29,739 bases of DNA, from assembly GCA_004151065.3 (NCBI GenBank), contig NWUY0300004919.1, forward strand, positions 1-29,739. Reading direction: 5' to 3'. Positions 1-9,409 of this stretch are shown in pieces (position 1 is the stretch's first letter; the number at the start of each line of letters is the position of its first letter). The notes under the pieces were generated by a model that saw only the letters and a program-made list of their open reading frames with translations, did not search any database and was not told the origin of the DNA. Source of the stretch: Larix sibirica (taxonomy: Eukaryota; Streptophyta; Pinopsida; Pinales; Pinaceae). A program made the translations under genes and the position numbers.

Positions 1-30
1 TAATTAATTTTTAATCCATTTCTTATTTAG

Positions 31-632
31 GATACATTTTGGGGGTGGTAATATCTTATGAGATGGATAGTCAAGAGGATATTCAAGAGGTGAAGGAAAT
101 CTTGAATGAGATAATACATAGCTTTATTCCTAATTCATATACTAAAAAAGAGGATAAGGAGGAAAATAAAGACTTGTTTCAGTCACAGATTGAGAAAGTT
201 GAAAAACAACTGGATAAAACATATAAATAAATGCAACCCCAAGACTAAAGAACATTACAAGTTACATTGGATACTACTAATGTGCCTCCTGAAGATGATA
301 TATCTATAGCACAAGGATCGAACAATATTGTATATAGAAAATACCTCTAGGTGGCATCATCCAATGAAGACTACATAAAGAAACTTGAATCCATCACCAT
401 AAAGAACTCATTCATAAATGCTAGAGTGAAGGCTCTTGAAAATGAGAAAGACAATCTTCAACGTACAATAATGGGGATGGAAAAAGGGAAATAGGAATCA
501 ACAAAGGCCACTGCTAGTATCAAGCAGAAATATGACAAGATAAGAGCCTTAGAAAATTTAGCGACTACTCAAGCTCTCCCTATCACTCAATAGATATCTG
601 TTGACCATCAAAATCTCACTTAGGAGATAAAT
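31..632 (+). pseudogene. Decayed coiled-coil protein frame, 5' part (copy 1)
   Basis: One reading frame runs from about 31 to 632 with six stops: TAA at 228 and 246, TAG at 348, 492, 591 and 621. Between the stops the peptide is charged and heptad-like, with segments such as KALENEKDNLQ and KQKYDKIRALENL, as expected of a long coiled coil. A pyrimidine-rich ATTTAG at 25-30 directly upstream could be a splice acceptor. All six stops recur at the same places in copy 2. After about 640 the frame is lost through a 1-base insertion in a T/G run relative to copy 2. I do not recognise the family. Its setting among retroelement relics suggests an accessory or gag-linked retroelement protein, which is inference. 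Confidence 0.55.
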
Positions 633-679
633 TTTTTGGGGAAAGGAGAATATCTTCCCTATCTGCAAAAAATGTCGTA

Positions 680-1780
680 ATGGGTGAGAGATTTAAAGAG
701 TTAGAAGTAGACAAATATTTGATTGGAGACCTTAGTTTCCAATTGAAGGAGGATAACACAAAAATTGATTCTTTGAATCATCAGCTTACAGAATCAAAGA
801 AGGAGTTGAGCTTGGTATCCTCTTACATTCAATAAATTACTCCTATAGAGTCTATATTAATTTTAGATAAGAGGATTGAACAAATTAAGAAATATATGAC
901 ACAATGGAGTACCAAGGAAGCAAACAATGCTATGAAAGTAGTGACAGTTGGAGAACTTACTGAAAAGAGGAAGACACTCTAAAGACGTAGGAGAAAAGTT
1001 GAGTGCAACAGAGAGAAAGTACATGAATAGAGAAAATAAATTACTGCACTCGAGGATGAGATAAACACCTAGAAGGCCAGGCACAAAGAAGCACTAACAA
1101 AGGCAAGAATGGTTAGGACAATAATATGCATCAAGAGGACAATTTGGATCAAGGTGGCCAATAATTTTTCAACCTTGAGAAACCACCTCCAATTCTACTT
1201 AGAATTTGACATTCTTTATAAAGAGGTGGTGAGATATTTGAAAAATAATGAAGGAGACATCTGGTCCATGTACAAAATTTCTAAGGTGTCCAGAAGGAGT
1301 AATAAACTCCTTGTCTACTAAAGAATTTAATTTGTTAGGGATCATAGATAAGACAACTATATATATGGATATAGATACTAGCATAAATAAATTCAACAGC
1401 TTGAAGATTATCAAAACCACGACGGAATAACCATAAGGTTGGTCCACCCCTTTTTAAAGACATGAATAGGATTATCAATCATAGTCTCCCTTTCCCATGG
1501 GATAAAGAATCAGTTTACATCCCGTCGAAGTATACATCAAAAATTTTGCAAGACGCCATGCCTAGATTAAGCAATGTGCCAGATAATCCTACTATCACTA
1601 CCATAACAAAAAAATGGAACCAATTGAATCCATTTGTTCCCACATTAGCTCTACTAAAAAGCACGATACAAAGTTTGGGGGATGTATAGTATACACCCTA
1701 TTCGAAATTAGACAAATCATTAGAAATTTTGAAGAATGGAAAATCTATCAATCAATAGGGGCTATATTTTATGAGTACAT
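680..1780 (+). pseudogene. Decayed coiled-coil frame, central and 3' part (copy 1)
   Basis: This continues the coiled-coil relic in shifting frames. Around 690-830 the pattern is again heptad-like (KELEVDKY, then a frame with LTESKKELSL). At 1034-1320 a frame reads through ITALEDEI and RNHLQFYLEFDILYKEVV, a conserved-looking block rich in Trp, Phe and Tyr that appears almost unchanged in copy 2 at 10470-10740. A third open stretch, 1462-1689, contains NRIINHSLPFPWDKES and AMPRLSNVPDNPTITT, matched in copy 2 at 10891-11100. The order coiled coil, aromatic block, proline-containing tail suggests the C-terminal half of one protein. There is no intact frame, no recognised catalytic motif and no zinc knuckle. 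The deletion at 1786-1788 removes whatever followed. Confidence 0.5.
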
Positions 1781-1785
1781 TGCAT

Positions 1786-2655
1786 GATCTACAACATTAG
1801 ATTCTTCTCCTTTTCTTATCCTCTTTCATATTTGTAATGATATATTAGAAGTTTCCATGTAAATAAAGAGAATAGGTTCAAGAAAGAGATCAAGGGGTCC
1901 TCTTGATGCATTCTATATTGTATTAATGAACAACCGAGATCTCAATTTAAATAAGTTAGGACCAAGTCAAATTTGCCATTGGATTTAAAGATATGATGTA
2001 TTATGTGCGTTATTGTATTTGATTTCTATGGTTGAATGTCTTTGTTTCATTGCATTAATTTGTGGATCTATCTGAATTTTTCCCACGTGATTTTATGTAT
2101 GTCATGAGCATGTTTACTGGAAAGTTTTATGCATTCTATGTTGTTAAAATTGTTTGTGATGTCAACATCCCTTCTAAGGAAGGAAGCTATGATTAAGTCA
2201 CCCCAACAATATTCTCTAGGTGATTTGTGTTGCTTCATAAGTATTTTGTTCCTTTGCAGCTAAATATAACATTTAGAAGTTACGTATCCATGCACCATAG
2301 ATCCATGTTGCAAACACAATGAATTAAACCTCAATTGAACAAGGGTATCCTTAGTGTGAAAGACTATGAATTCTACCTCCCAAACTCAGAGTTCCCTCCC
2401 TTGACCCAAGGAATGGATTTGTTGTCTAAAGTAGCACAGGAAGGTGCATTCTGCACATCCCTCCTCGGTTTTGTAACTCCTCCTGAGCAATATACAAGTT
2501 ATGGTGTGAGAGGGACCTTTGTCTTAGATATACACGTAAGAAAAGAAGCCTTACACCTAGATCTATGAGGGGTACAAGTTGAGGAACAACACAAGGAATT
2601 TTAACAAATGAATTTCTCAAGATCCTCAAGCTTTAGTTCCTTAATAATATTACAC
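1786..2655 (+). repeat. LTR-like stretch (copy 1), partly deleted
   Basis: This stretch has no consistent reading frame. It contains AATAAAG near 1862, the GAGATCAAGGGGTC block near 1887, and ends at ATATTACACTTGGTATTAAC (about 2646-2665), where TGGTAT resembles the start of an initiator-Met primer-binding site placed just after a CA. In copy 2 the homologous site reads TGGTATCA, closer to that consensus. The upstream part that would hold promoter-like sequence is missing in copy 1. The 77-codon open stretch at 2335-2568 is disrupted in copy 2, so I do not regard it as a gene. No TG...CA pair with a target-site duplication could be shown, so the LTR reading is tentative. Confidence 0.3.
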
Positions 2656-2789
2656 TTGGTATTAACAAAAGGTCCTTATCGAAATATTTCACTTAAACCT
2701 TTTCTTTTTTTGGTTGAACTATTGAGTAGCCCATCCTTAGCCTTTGTAGATTCCTTTCGTAGCTTATTTTAGAAATTCCTCTAATTGAT

Positions 2790-2877
2790 AATTTGGACAA
2801 TACCATTTTTCAAGGGCATGCACACACACACACTCATAGACAAATTTCCCTTAATGACAATTTGGACAATAGCATTT

Positions 2878-2920
<43 letters not shown>
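2790..2920. repeat. Two ~65-bp units each carrying a CA microsatellite (copy 1)
   Basis: The motif GACAATxTGGACAATAxCATTTT occurs twice (starts near 2784 and 2850), each time followed by a run of CA. The second run, about 2887-2919, is the longest microsatellite in the window and begins with an alternating GCGCGCG block. Copy 2 has three such units at 12655-12830. Length variation is expected from replication slippage. Confidence 0.85.
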
Positions 2921-2921
<1 letters not shown>

Positions 2922-3239
2922 CATTATCCATATTTTTTTTTAATTATTATACAATTTTTTTATTTATTGGTAAGACTCAAGGTATCACCATTGCCCTAAA
3001 AAGTATCAATTCATTTATATTTTATCACCGGAAATCACATCTTAAACTTCAACTATGCATGAACATCAATACTCCACAGTTGCAAAAAAATGACAATACC
3101 TTCTAAAAGCTTGGATATTGTCACAAGGTTGAACAAATCAATGATAGTTATGATGAATAAGGTGAGTTGTGTCATTTAATTTTCAAGAAAGTTGGTGGGG
3201 AATAATTGTAAGAAATTTAGTTAATTGGTCACATGGAAA

Positions 3240-4087
3240 TATATACCAAGACCCATTAAAGGTTAAGATACTGAACATTGACATGGAAGTAAAACCAACA
3301 ATAGCCTTAATTGGAAAATATTAGGAGAATAATATCATATAAAACATAGAAATGTTGCTAAAGGAATACACCAACCGATCCCCCACAAAGATTTATAGAC
3401 TTAAAAGGAACCAAAGGAAACTTGAGATAAATGAAAATATAACTAAATCTAGACACCAAACCTATTAAGAAGAGTCCATACAAGCTAAGTCCTCAAATTA
3501 ATCCAAGTGGTAGGAGGAAACCGACAAATGTTAGTAGTTTGATGAATCTTCTCAATAGAATAATTTGACAAGATAACCCCTATCATCATAGAGGATAAGA
3601 AAATCAACAAGGTGGAAATAAGAGTGTGTGTGCGATTCCGAGGGTTTAATGTGGCTTCAATCTATGGTCCATTCCCAACATCATTTAGTGACAGGGTATA
3701 ATGTTGCAAGAAAGGAATCTTAGTATTTTATAGATGGATTCATATTAAATCATTGTGCGAGAAAAATTGAGGAAGATAAGAAGAAAAAAGCTTTCACAAC
3801 CAAATGGGGATCATATGCCAATAATTTTATGTCATTTGAATTGAAGAATGCACCAACAATATTCCCCCGAACCATCATATTAAACTTCGGGGACTGCATC
3901 CATAATTACATATAGGTATATCTAGATAATTGGGAAATCTATGGCATATTGAAAGAGTATGTCATTATGTTGTGCTTAATGTTTGAAAGATGTTAAAAAT
4001 TGTATATCTCCCTAAATGAAAAGTACATATTTTGCACTCCATTTGGAGTATTACTTTCTCTTGTGGTATGTTAGGATGGTATTCTCA
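3240..4087 (+). pseudogene. Ty3/gypsy reverse transcriptase relic (copy 1)
   Basis: Reverse transcriptase motifs appear in family order. KPTIALIGKY at 3289 is the linker before the domain. IRVCVRFRGF at 3619 corresponds to the R-x-C-V-D fingers motif. Then come FTTKWGSYANNFM, KNAPTIFP and the active-site loop YLDN at 3919-3930, followed by SLNEKYIFCTPFG. From about 3781 roughly 100 codons stay in one frame with three stops (TAG 3913, TAA near 3997, TAG near 4072). The catalytic motif of this family is Y/F-x-D-D; here the second Asp is Asn. Protease, RNase H and integrase are not seen. The domain stops abruptly at 4087 after the residues DGIL, where a CACTA-type end begins. It is certainly non-functional. 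Confidence 0.85.
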
Positions 4088-5270
4088 CTATAAGGAAAAC
4101 ACCTTCTAGTGGAAGTTTTTGCGAAGCTTTCGCAAAAATGATCCCATTTATCCATTTTATAGTGGAGGTGGGTGGGTAGAGGAATTAGTGGAGTTTTTTT
4201 ATATGGTGTGCATAAACATGCCAACTGCACCAGTGTGCTTAAATACCCTATGCACTGATGCATCAAAATAGTAAAAGCATCGACAAACGAGTGCACCTAA
4301 TTAGGAAGCACACCAAAGCCAAAATAGCTCGATGCCATTTAAAAAAACTATATTATTCTTACTTCCCAACAAAAATCGGCAGTACATGTTAAGGAAAAAG
4401 AAGTAGCGGTATGTTATAGAGTAAAGCAAACCATTTAAAATACATAAAATCATAAATTCTTATTATTTTTAAAAGAATTAAAAAAACGGTGCTCCTCATC
4501 TACCTAGCGACACGAGTGCGCTAACATCAAAGACACGCTGGTGCGCCTAATGAAACAAAGCACTGGTGTCAAAATAACTCACTACAATTTGTAAAAATAT
4601 GTTCATTTTATTTTTCTTAGTAAATTTGTTCAATGCATGTGAATGATACTGATGCATCAGTGCATTGAACAATGCCATGCACCACTTTATGTCAAAAAAA
4701 GACCACCCTCGACTGGAAAAAAACTATTTTTCAATTTTTCCAATAGGTCACTCTGGTCCGTTATAAATTTGAATACACACTGGTGCACCACTTGATATAA
4801 TGCATCGGATTATAATAAAAAACATGATATCTTTTCATTTTGTAAAAATAAAAATACCTATTGATGATCTCTATAACAAGAAGCGCACTAGTGTGCCACT
4901 AACTAGGGCACACCAAAATAGGGTAAAACAAATTACAGTACTGAATAACTAATTTCACTCATATTTTGGTGTGGCATACCTCCTAGGCCCACCTAAGCAC
5001 CATTGTGGTACTCTCTTCCTAATGCCCCCCACATGTGGTGCTCATTTGTTGTTGGATTTCTCTCTTGATTTGGTTGTTGATGGAGTTGGAATTTTTCCAA
5101 ACCGGTGAAAATATCATTTGTTGTGTACATGGAAACCATGCTTCCAAAGCAGGAAAGAGTCCAAGTATTATCTTTATGACCTTCTCATTTATTTTTTTAT
5201 CATATTAAAAATTAAAATTTAACTTAACTTTGCGATTTCTTAACAAAAAAAATTAAAAATATGCATGGTG
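4088..5270 (+). mobile_element. CACTA (En/Spm)-like left end with subterminal repeats (copy 1)
   Basis: CACTATAAGGAAAACACC begins immediately after the truncated reverse transcriptase. It closely resembles the CACTACAAGAAAA ends of plant CACTA DNA transposons. A 9-bp hairpin arm pair, TTTTGCGAA and TTCGCAAAA, follows at about 4118-4139, also typical of these ends. For the next kilobase the motif TGCATCRGTGC and its half-sites GCACTGGTG, CACCAGTG and GTGCATTG recur in both orientations, as in transposase-binding subterminal repeats. No matching CTTGTAGTG end is visible downstream, so the right terminus, target-site duplication and any transposase are missing or outside the window. Confidence 0.6.
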
Positions 5271-6110
5271 TGTGTTGTAAGTTCAGATTGCACCGTTATT
5301 ATTAGTGCACTGTGTATAAAAACAAAGTGCATCGTTAATGGGGGGGGGGAATTAGAACATTCACGTACTTCCCCAGTGCATTACATAAAACATAACACAT
5401 CAACATTGAAACCATAAAAACAATTTTTAAAAATAAGCGGTGCTATGTAAATATAATGATGCATCGCTAACGGCGTGTAGGTATATTTAAAGAGAACCAT
5501 TTAGTTAACAAAAAAATATAGTGACATGGTGCATTGGAGGAAATGAAATGCACCACTATTGAAACCATTAAATTAATTTTTTAAACAAAGCAACGTCGGT
5601 ATATATATTGATGCACTGCTAACAATGTGTCATTATATAAAAAGAGCATTGTTTAGTAAATAAAAAAAAATTAAGGTCCACATTCATTTTAGTAAACTAA
5701 ACACGCCACCTTGAAACCATAAACATTTTTTTGAAAAACACAGTGCTCTCTAAATATAGAGATGTGCTGACGTTGTGGTGTGTTTATATATTTATAAAGC
5801 ATCATTTAGTAAACAAAAAAATTAAAGGTCCATGGTGCATTTTAGTAAACTAAACGCACCGCCTTGAAACCATAAACTTAAAAAAAAATGAAGTGCTCTC
5901 TAAATATATAGACGCATTGGCATCAATGCACCTATATATATATAAAGAGCACCGTATACAGAACATAAAATTTAGGTCTATGGTGTGTTTTGGTGAACTA
6001 AACACATCACCAATGAAACCATAAACTATTTTTTAACAAAGCGGTGTTATTTAAATATATTAACGCACCAGAGTAGATACATTGGTATATATAAAGAGCA
6101 TCATGTAATG
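5270..6110. repeat. Imperfect ~150-bp tandem repeat within the CACTA-like region
   Basis: About five units share the order: (C)GGTGCTvTvTAAATATA, a TGCAC/GTGCA pair, TATATAAAGAGCAyC, GTAAAC/TAACAAAAAAAT, GGTCCATGGTGCATTTT, GTGAACTAAACxCACC, then TGAAACCATAAA followed by a poly-T/poly-A run. Unit starts are near 5436, 5583, 5735, 5889 and 6042. The repeated GAAACCATAAA and AAGAGCA strings make the phase clear. Only the first partial unit is present at the end of copy 2. A run of ten G bases at 5340-5349 precedes it. Expanded subterminal arrays of this kind are known in CACTA elements; the link is inference. Confidence 0.75.
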
Positions 6111-6560
6111 TAGAAAAAATGTTTTTTTAATTTTTTCAACAATTTTTTAGCCCCTTATATATACTAGTGCACCACAATTGGTTTGTTTATATATATTCAA
6201 CACATCAAAAAAATAATAAACTTAGGGTTCTAATATATCAGTGCCCTATATATCCTGGCACATCGCAATGGTGTGTATGGTTATATACAGTGCACTGACA
6301 ATATACAAATCCAAAAAACATTTATTAAAATTAGAGCACTACAAGCAACATATGTTTGTTTGAACAACATCGTCAGCAATGTGAGCATGTCTTAAAAGCG
6401 CTGCTAATAGTGCATTACTATTTTTTAGGCGCTTTGGTTATGCTTGTGATTTATTTTGAGAAAAAAATATTTTCTAGTTTTGATAAATAAAAATGTGCTT
6501 TAATTTTTTTTTAATGTTTTGTGTAAGTATATATGTGTCTATGTCTATGTTTCTAAAAAA
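6110..6560. other. AT-rich spacer with a second CACTACAAG string
   Basis: No reading frame is supported. The stretch contains further GTGCA/TGCAC motifs (6160, 6290) and, at 6334-6342, CACTACAAG followed by AGCGCTGCTAATAG and TTTTTAGGCGCTTT (about 6397-6435). The latter is an imperfect inverted pair of the sort seen just inside CACTA ends. It lies in the same orientation as the end at 4088, so the two cannot be the ends of one element. It may be the left end of a second element or a chance match. Confidence 0.35.
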
Positions 6561-6589
6561 ATTATATATGAATCACATACAGGAGCGAT

Positions 6590-7550
6590 AAGAGCATCAA
6601 CAGTACTAGCACCAGTGCCTCGACTAGTACAATGTTGTTTGAGAGTGGGAGGCCCGAGAGAGGGGGAGGGATTTTCTCCCTCGCCCTATTTATTTTCCAT
6701 ATACATGTGCCATCTTATAAATTGTTGGCCTCCTCAAGTATTACGAGTAGGATATATCGTTGAGCGGTCACTCAGGACTACTAAGGTTGTCGATCCATCA
6801 TTGGGATCAACATTCATAGGAATTCAAGGTGGGCCCCAATCTGTGATTCCATCCCACAGAGAAGGACATTTATTTCATTACTGGGATATCTAGGAGAGGG
6901 GAGTATTTTTCCCATTTCCTTGATGTCCCGCCTCACATTGCAATAGGTAGTCAACTAGTATATGTTTAGAGATATGTTAGTGAGGATGCCACTACCCAAA
7001 ATTACTTCCAGGTAGCTGACAACCAAATGCGCATAGATTCTTTTGGTGCAAAGGAGGTTAGGTGCCTGCCACTTTTGGTCACAGCAGTGGCCCACTACAC
7101 TATTGATGGGAAATGCATTAGTTTCCCTTTATTATATTATGTTGATTCTTTAGTGCAAAGTACATGATGCATTAGGTGGGTTGCCAATTTTTTTTGTGAT
7201 GGGTTTGTTTTGGTATGGATCATTGTCATGACATGTTTGATCAGAGGATAGGATTCTGATTTTCTTCTAAGTTTTTTTGTTTATTTTTTGATAGGTTTTC
7301 AATCACTAGGTCATCATTCAATCGCCACCCTCCTAGGTCGATGACTTATGTGTGGATGCACATGTAGGGGCAGGTGTTCCCAAGAGGGGATAAGCATAGT
7401 TCCCATGAAGGATCACCAAAAAGACACTGGAGTTGCTTTAGAGTGAGGATGATCACACCATGGATCTTGTATCGTACCCATAAGTAGGGTTGGATTGGAG
7501 AGGATGAGTCAACATCCTATTTACCCAGGATGAGCCAATACATGACAAAG
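6590..7550 (+). pseudogene. Broken coding region, N-terminal part, unknown retroelement-like protein
   Basis: A 124-codon open stretch ends at 6893, and a second frame at about 6928-7168 reads coherently through HIAIGSQLVYV, QNYFQVADNQMRID and CLPLLVTAVAHYTIDGK with a single TAG. The composition (aromatic, mixed polarity) is protein-like rather than random. After 7168 the frame is lost over an AT-rich stretch ending in TTTTTTGATAG at 7303, which looks like an intron acceptor. Coding-like sequence resumes to about 7550. I cannot name the family. Its position upstream of the coiled-coil relic and the retroelement debris suggests a gag-side protein of a large retrotransposon. Frames are approximate. 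Confidence 0.4.
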
Positions 7551-7657
7551 GTAATATTTGTGTTATGTTTTGATTAATCTAGTCATATTTTAATATCTAA
7601 TTTAATGAATATGTAATTTATTATAACATTTTATTTAAATTGTAATTATTGTTTTAG
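7551..7657 (+). other. Candidate intron
   Basis: The sequence changes sharply from coding-like composition to AT-rich at CAAAG|GTAATATTTG (about 7550) and back at TTGTTTTAG|GGAAG (about 7657). The boundaries are GT and AG, the tract before the AG is T-rich, and the length of about 107 bp is normal for a plant intron. Coding-like sequence lies on both sides. Confidence 0.45.
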
Positions 7658-8231
7658 GGAAGAAAACGAAAAGGATGCCCATTGAAATCAGATCCTATCT
7701 TCAATTGGGAGAAGCAATGAAGTGGGGGGCTAGTAACTTGGGCTTGATTGTAGGCCTAATTCTATTGTCATTAAATTGTATGGTGCTAAATCAACACCTC
7801 ATACATTTCCCAAATTTTTCATGCTGGAATATGTGAGATAGATGGTGGAGGTGGATGGCCTCCATTTTGTGAAATCTAGGAAGAAGGGCATAATAGTTTT
7901 TCCTATAGCCATGGGAGGCTTGTTGTAAATGAAAAAGGGGGCATTAAAGAGGTAATGGAAATTCTTAAAGGGTTGTACTTTCCTTTAGACCAACCCTAGA
8001 AGTATGACCCTCATTTCATGATCGGGAAAGAGAAAGAAAGGAAACTACCCAACCCTTAAGATCATGAATCTAGGGCAGAGACTGAAAAGATGGGAAACAT
8101 ATCATTAAAGCCAAATTTGATCCCATTAAGGTGGTTATCTAGGATTTCCCTGCTCCTCCCCCAAAAGTACATGGAGTCCCAATATACTACTCATTATATA
8201 TGCCAGAGGGAGCAGTGGAACCAAATTAGAT
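7658..8231 (+). pseudogene. Broken coding region, second part
   Basis: Several frames carry protein-like stretches: FFMLEYVR and MVEVDGLHFVKSRKKGII near 7815-7890, then in another frame EVMEILKGLYFPLDQP followed by KYDPHFMIGKERKE near 7950-8040. Frame changes and stops separate them. The line of charged helical segments followed by a Y-D-P-H turn seems to be one decayed domain. I do not recognise it. It continues into the cleaner stretch at 8232. Confidence 0.4.
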
Positions 8232-8603
8232 ATGATCTTAGAGTCCCCTACCCAAGAAAGGTATAACGAGTTAATCTAGGACAACTTTAGCAGGCACAAG
8301 AGTGGTACCTGGTGGAGAATGGGGAAATACCTTGGCAAAAGAGACATCCCATACCTTGGTATTCCTAAATATGTTGAATTCAATAAATTGTATTATGAGC
8401 ACCACGATGAAGAAGAAATAGACTTGGGAGTCATGAGTGAGTTACCAGAAGAAGGAATGGGGTAGGTTACACCCATGGAAGAATTGGAAGAAGTTGGACA
8501 TGAAAGTGGAGAAATGTCAATGGGACTAGTCATTCCACTGCTTCTTAAGGAATCGGATCCCTATTTAAAATCCCTCCCCATCATGAAATCCATGGGACTT
8601 TAA
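8232..8603 (+). pseudogene. Broken coding region, third part: 123 codons with two TAG stops
   Basis: From ATG 8232 one frame runs 123 codons to TAA 8601 with only TAG at 8277 and 8463. Notable segments are SGTWWRMGKYLGKRD, YLGIPKYVEFNKLYYEHHDE and VMSELPEEGMG. The strongly patterned Trp/Tyr/Gly composition and acidic tail show real coding ancestry. Both internal stops sit where CAG (Gln) would need one C-to-T change. Downstream the frame shifts by two bases into the next part, at around 8604-8615. No domain name can be given. Confidence 0.5.
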
Positions 8604-8614
8604 CAAGAGTAGGG

Positions 8615-9406
8615 GTAAGAAAAGGTGATTAGGGTATAATTAAACCCATCCAGGTGGAGAAAATACATTATAGGTTAGGTCTACGATCCAATCCAAATGC
8701 ACCTAAGACTGGAGAGAAAGGATTCCATGAGACATTTCACCCTCCAATTCACATAACTCAATAGTGGGAGCATGTTACGGAGATGATCAAATCCTCAAAA
8801 CCTATTATAAAGGATCAACCTTTAATACAACAAAAATTCCCTCCTGGATTTGAGAAAGAAGAGACCATAGAACAACATGTGGTTGTGGAAAAAGAGAATG
8901 TTGAGACTAAAATATCTTCCATAGAGGAAGAAGTATTGGAACAACCAGTTGTTGAAGAATAAAGTAGAGAAAATCGACCACTGGTGGAATGGAGGATCAT
9001 ACAAAGTTAACCACCAGCACAAGAGAAAGTATTGATTGAAGAATAGGAACAAGAATATCAAGGGAGAACTCAATTTTCTTGCCTAGAAGATATAATTCAA
9101 CTTGAAACAATTAGTTTTGGTCACGATCTTGCCATTATTATCAATGGTTTAGTAGAAACTTAAAAGAGGAAGACCATTGATCAACCCATGCAGGAGGAAC
9201 TGGAAAGTAAGGGAGTCAAACTGGGACCCCCATAACCTAATCAAGAAGAGAAAATAGTACAAGAAATCCTACGGATGTTTGGGGACTTCTAACAAGAAGA
9301 TGAGCACCTTGAAGAAACCCAACAAAAAGGAAGTGTAGTTCCGCACATTTCATCTACTGCATCCTTTTTTGAATTCACTAACATTTTGTACTATTGTAGC
9401 CTCTGA
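8615..9406 (+). pseudogene. Broken coding region, fourth part: acidic Glu/Gln-rich segment
   Basis: One frame is maintained for about 260 codons to TGA 9404 despite eight stops: TAG 8630, 8762, 9044 and TAA 8960, 9008, 9161, 9233, 9290. It opens with HYRLGLRSNPNAPKTGEKG, loosely like the G-patch-type motif found upstream of the reverse transcriptase in some plant Ty3/gypsy polyproteins, then becomes strongly acidic (EKEETIEQHVVVEKENVE, SSIEEEVLEQPVVEE). Every stop is a plausible decayed Gln codon and none is TGA. Such a long stop-tolerant frame argues for decay by point substitution with few indels. Low complexity limits what can be inferred. Confidence 0.5.
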
Positions 9407-9409
9407 AGG

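Larger units (their letters stand above)
214..5458 (+). repeat. Copy 1 of a 5-6 kb direct duplication
   Basis: This segment aligns colinearly, in the same orientation, with 9644-15561. The alignment starts in both copies at the string ATAAAACATATAAATAAATG (214 and 9644) and ends near TAAATATAATG (5458 and 15561). By eye most bases agree; for example 3786-3840 differs from its partner at three positions. Compared with copy 2 it lacks 431 bp at 1786-1788, lacks the SINE, has two rather than three CA-bearing units, and carries a longer subterminal repeat run beyond its end. The sequences outside the two copies (1-213 and 9430-9643; 5459 onward and 15562 onward) do not match. It could be a segmental duplication or two insertions of one composite element; the shared internal CACTA junction favours duplication of an already nested structure. 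Confidence 0.9.

Noticed and set aside
2335-2568. 77-codon open frame in copy 1
   Set aside because: The homologous stretch in copy 2 (about 12205-12440) has stops and changes without conserving the peptide, and the region behaves as LTR-like non-coding sequence.
6334-6342. CACTACAAG as the right end of the element starting at 4088
   Set aside because: It is in the same orientation as the left end; a right end should read CTTGTAGTG on this strand.
348-9292. TAG as a reassigned sense codon (for Gln)
   Set aside because: TAA also interrupts the same frames, frameshifts are present and the catalytic Asp is lost; decay of silenced DNA explains the stops more simply.
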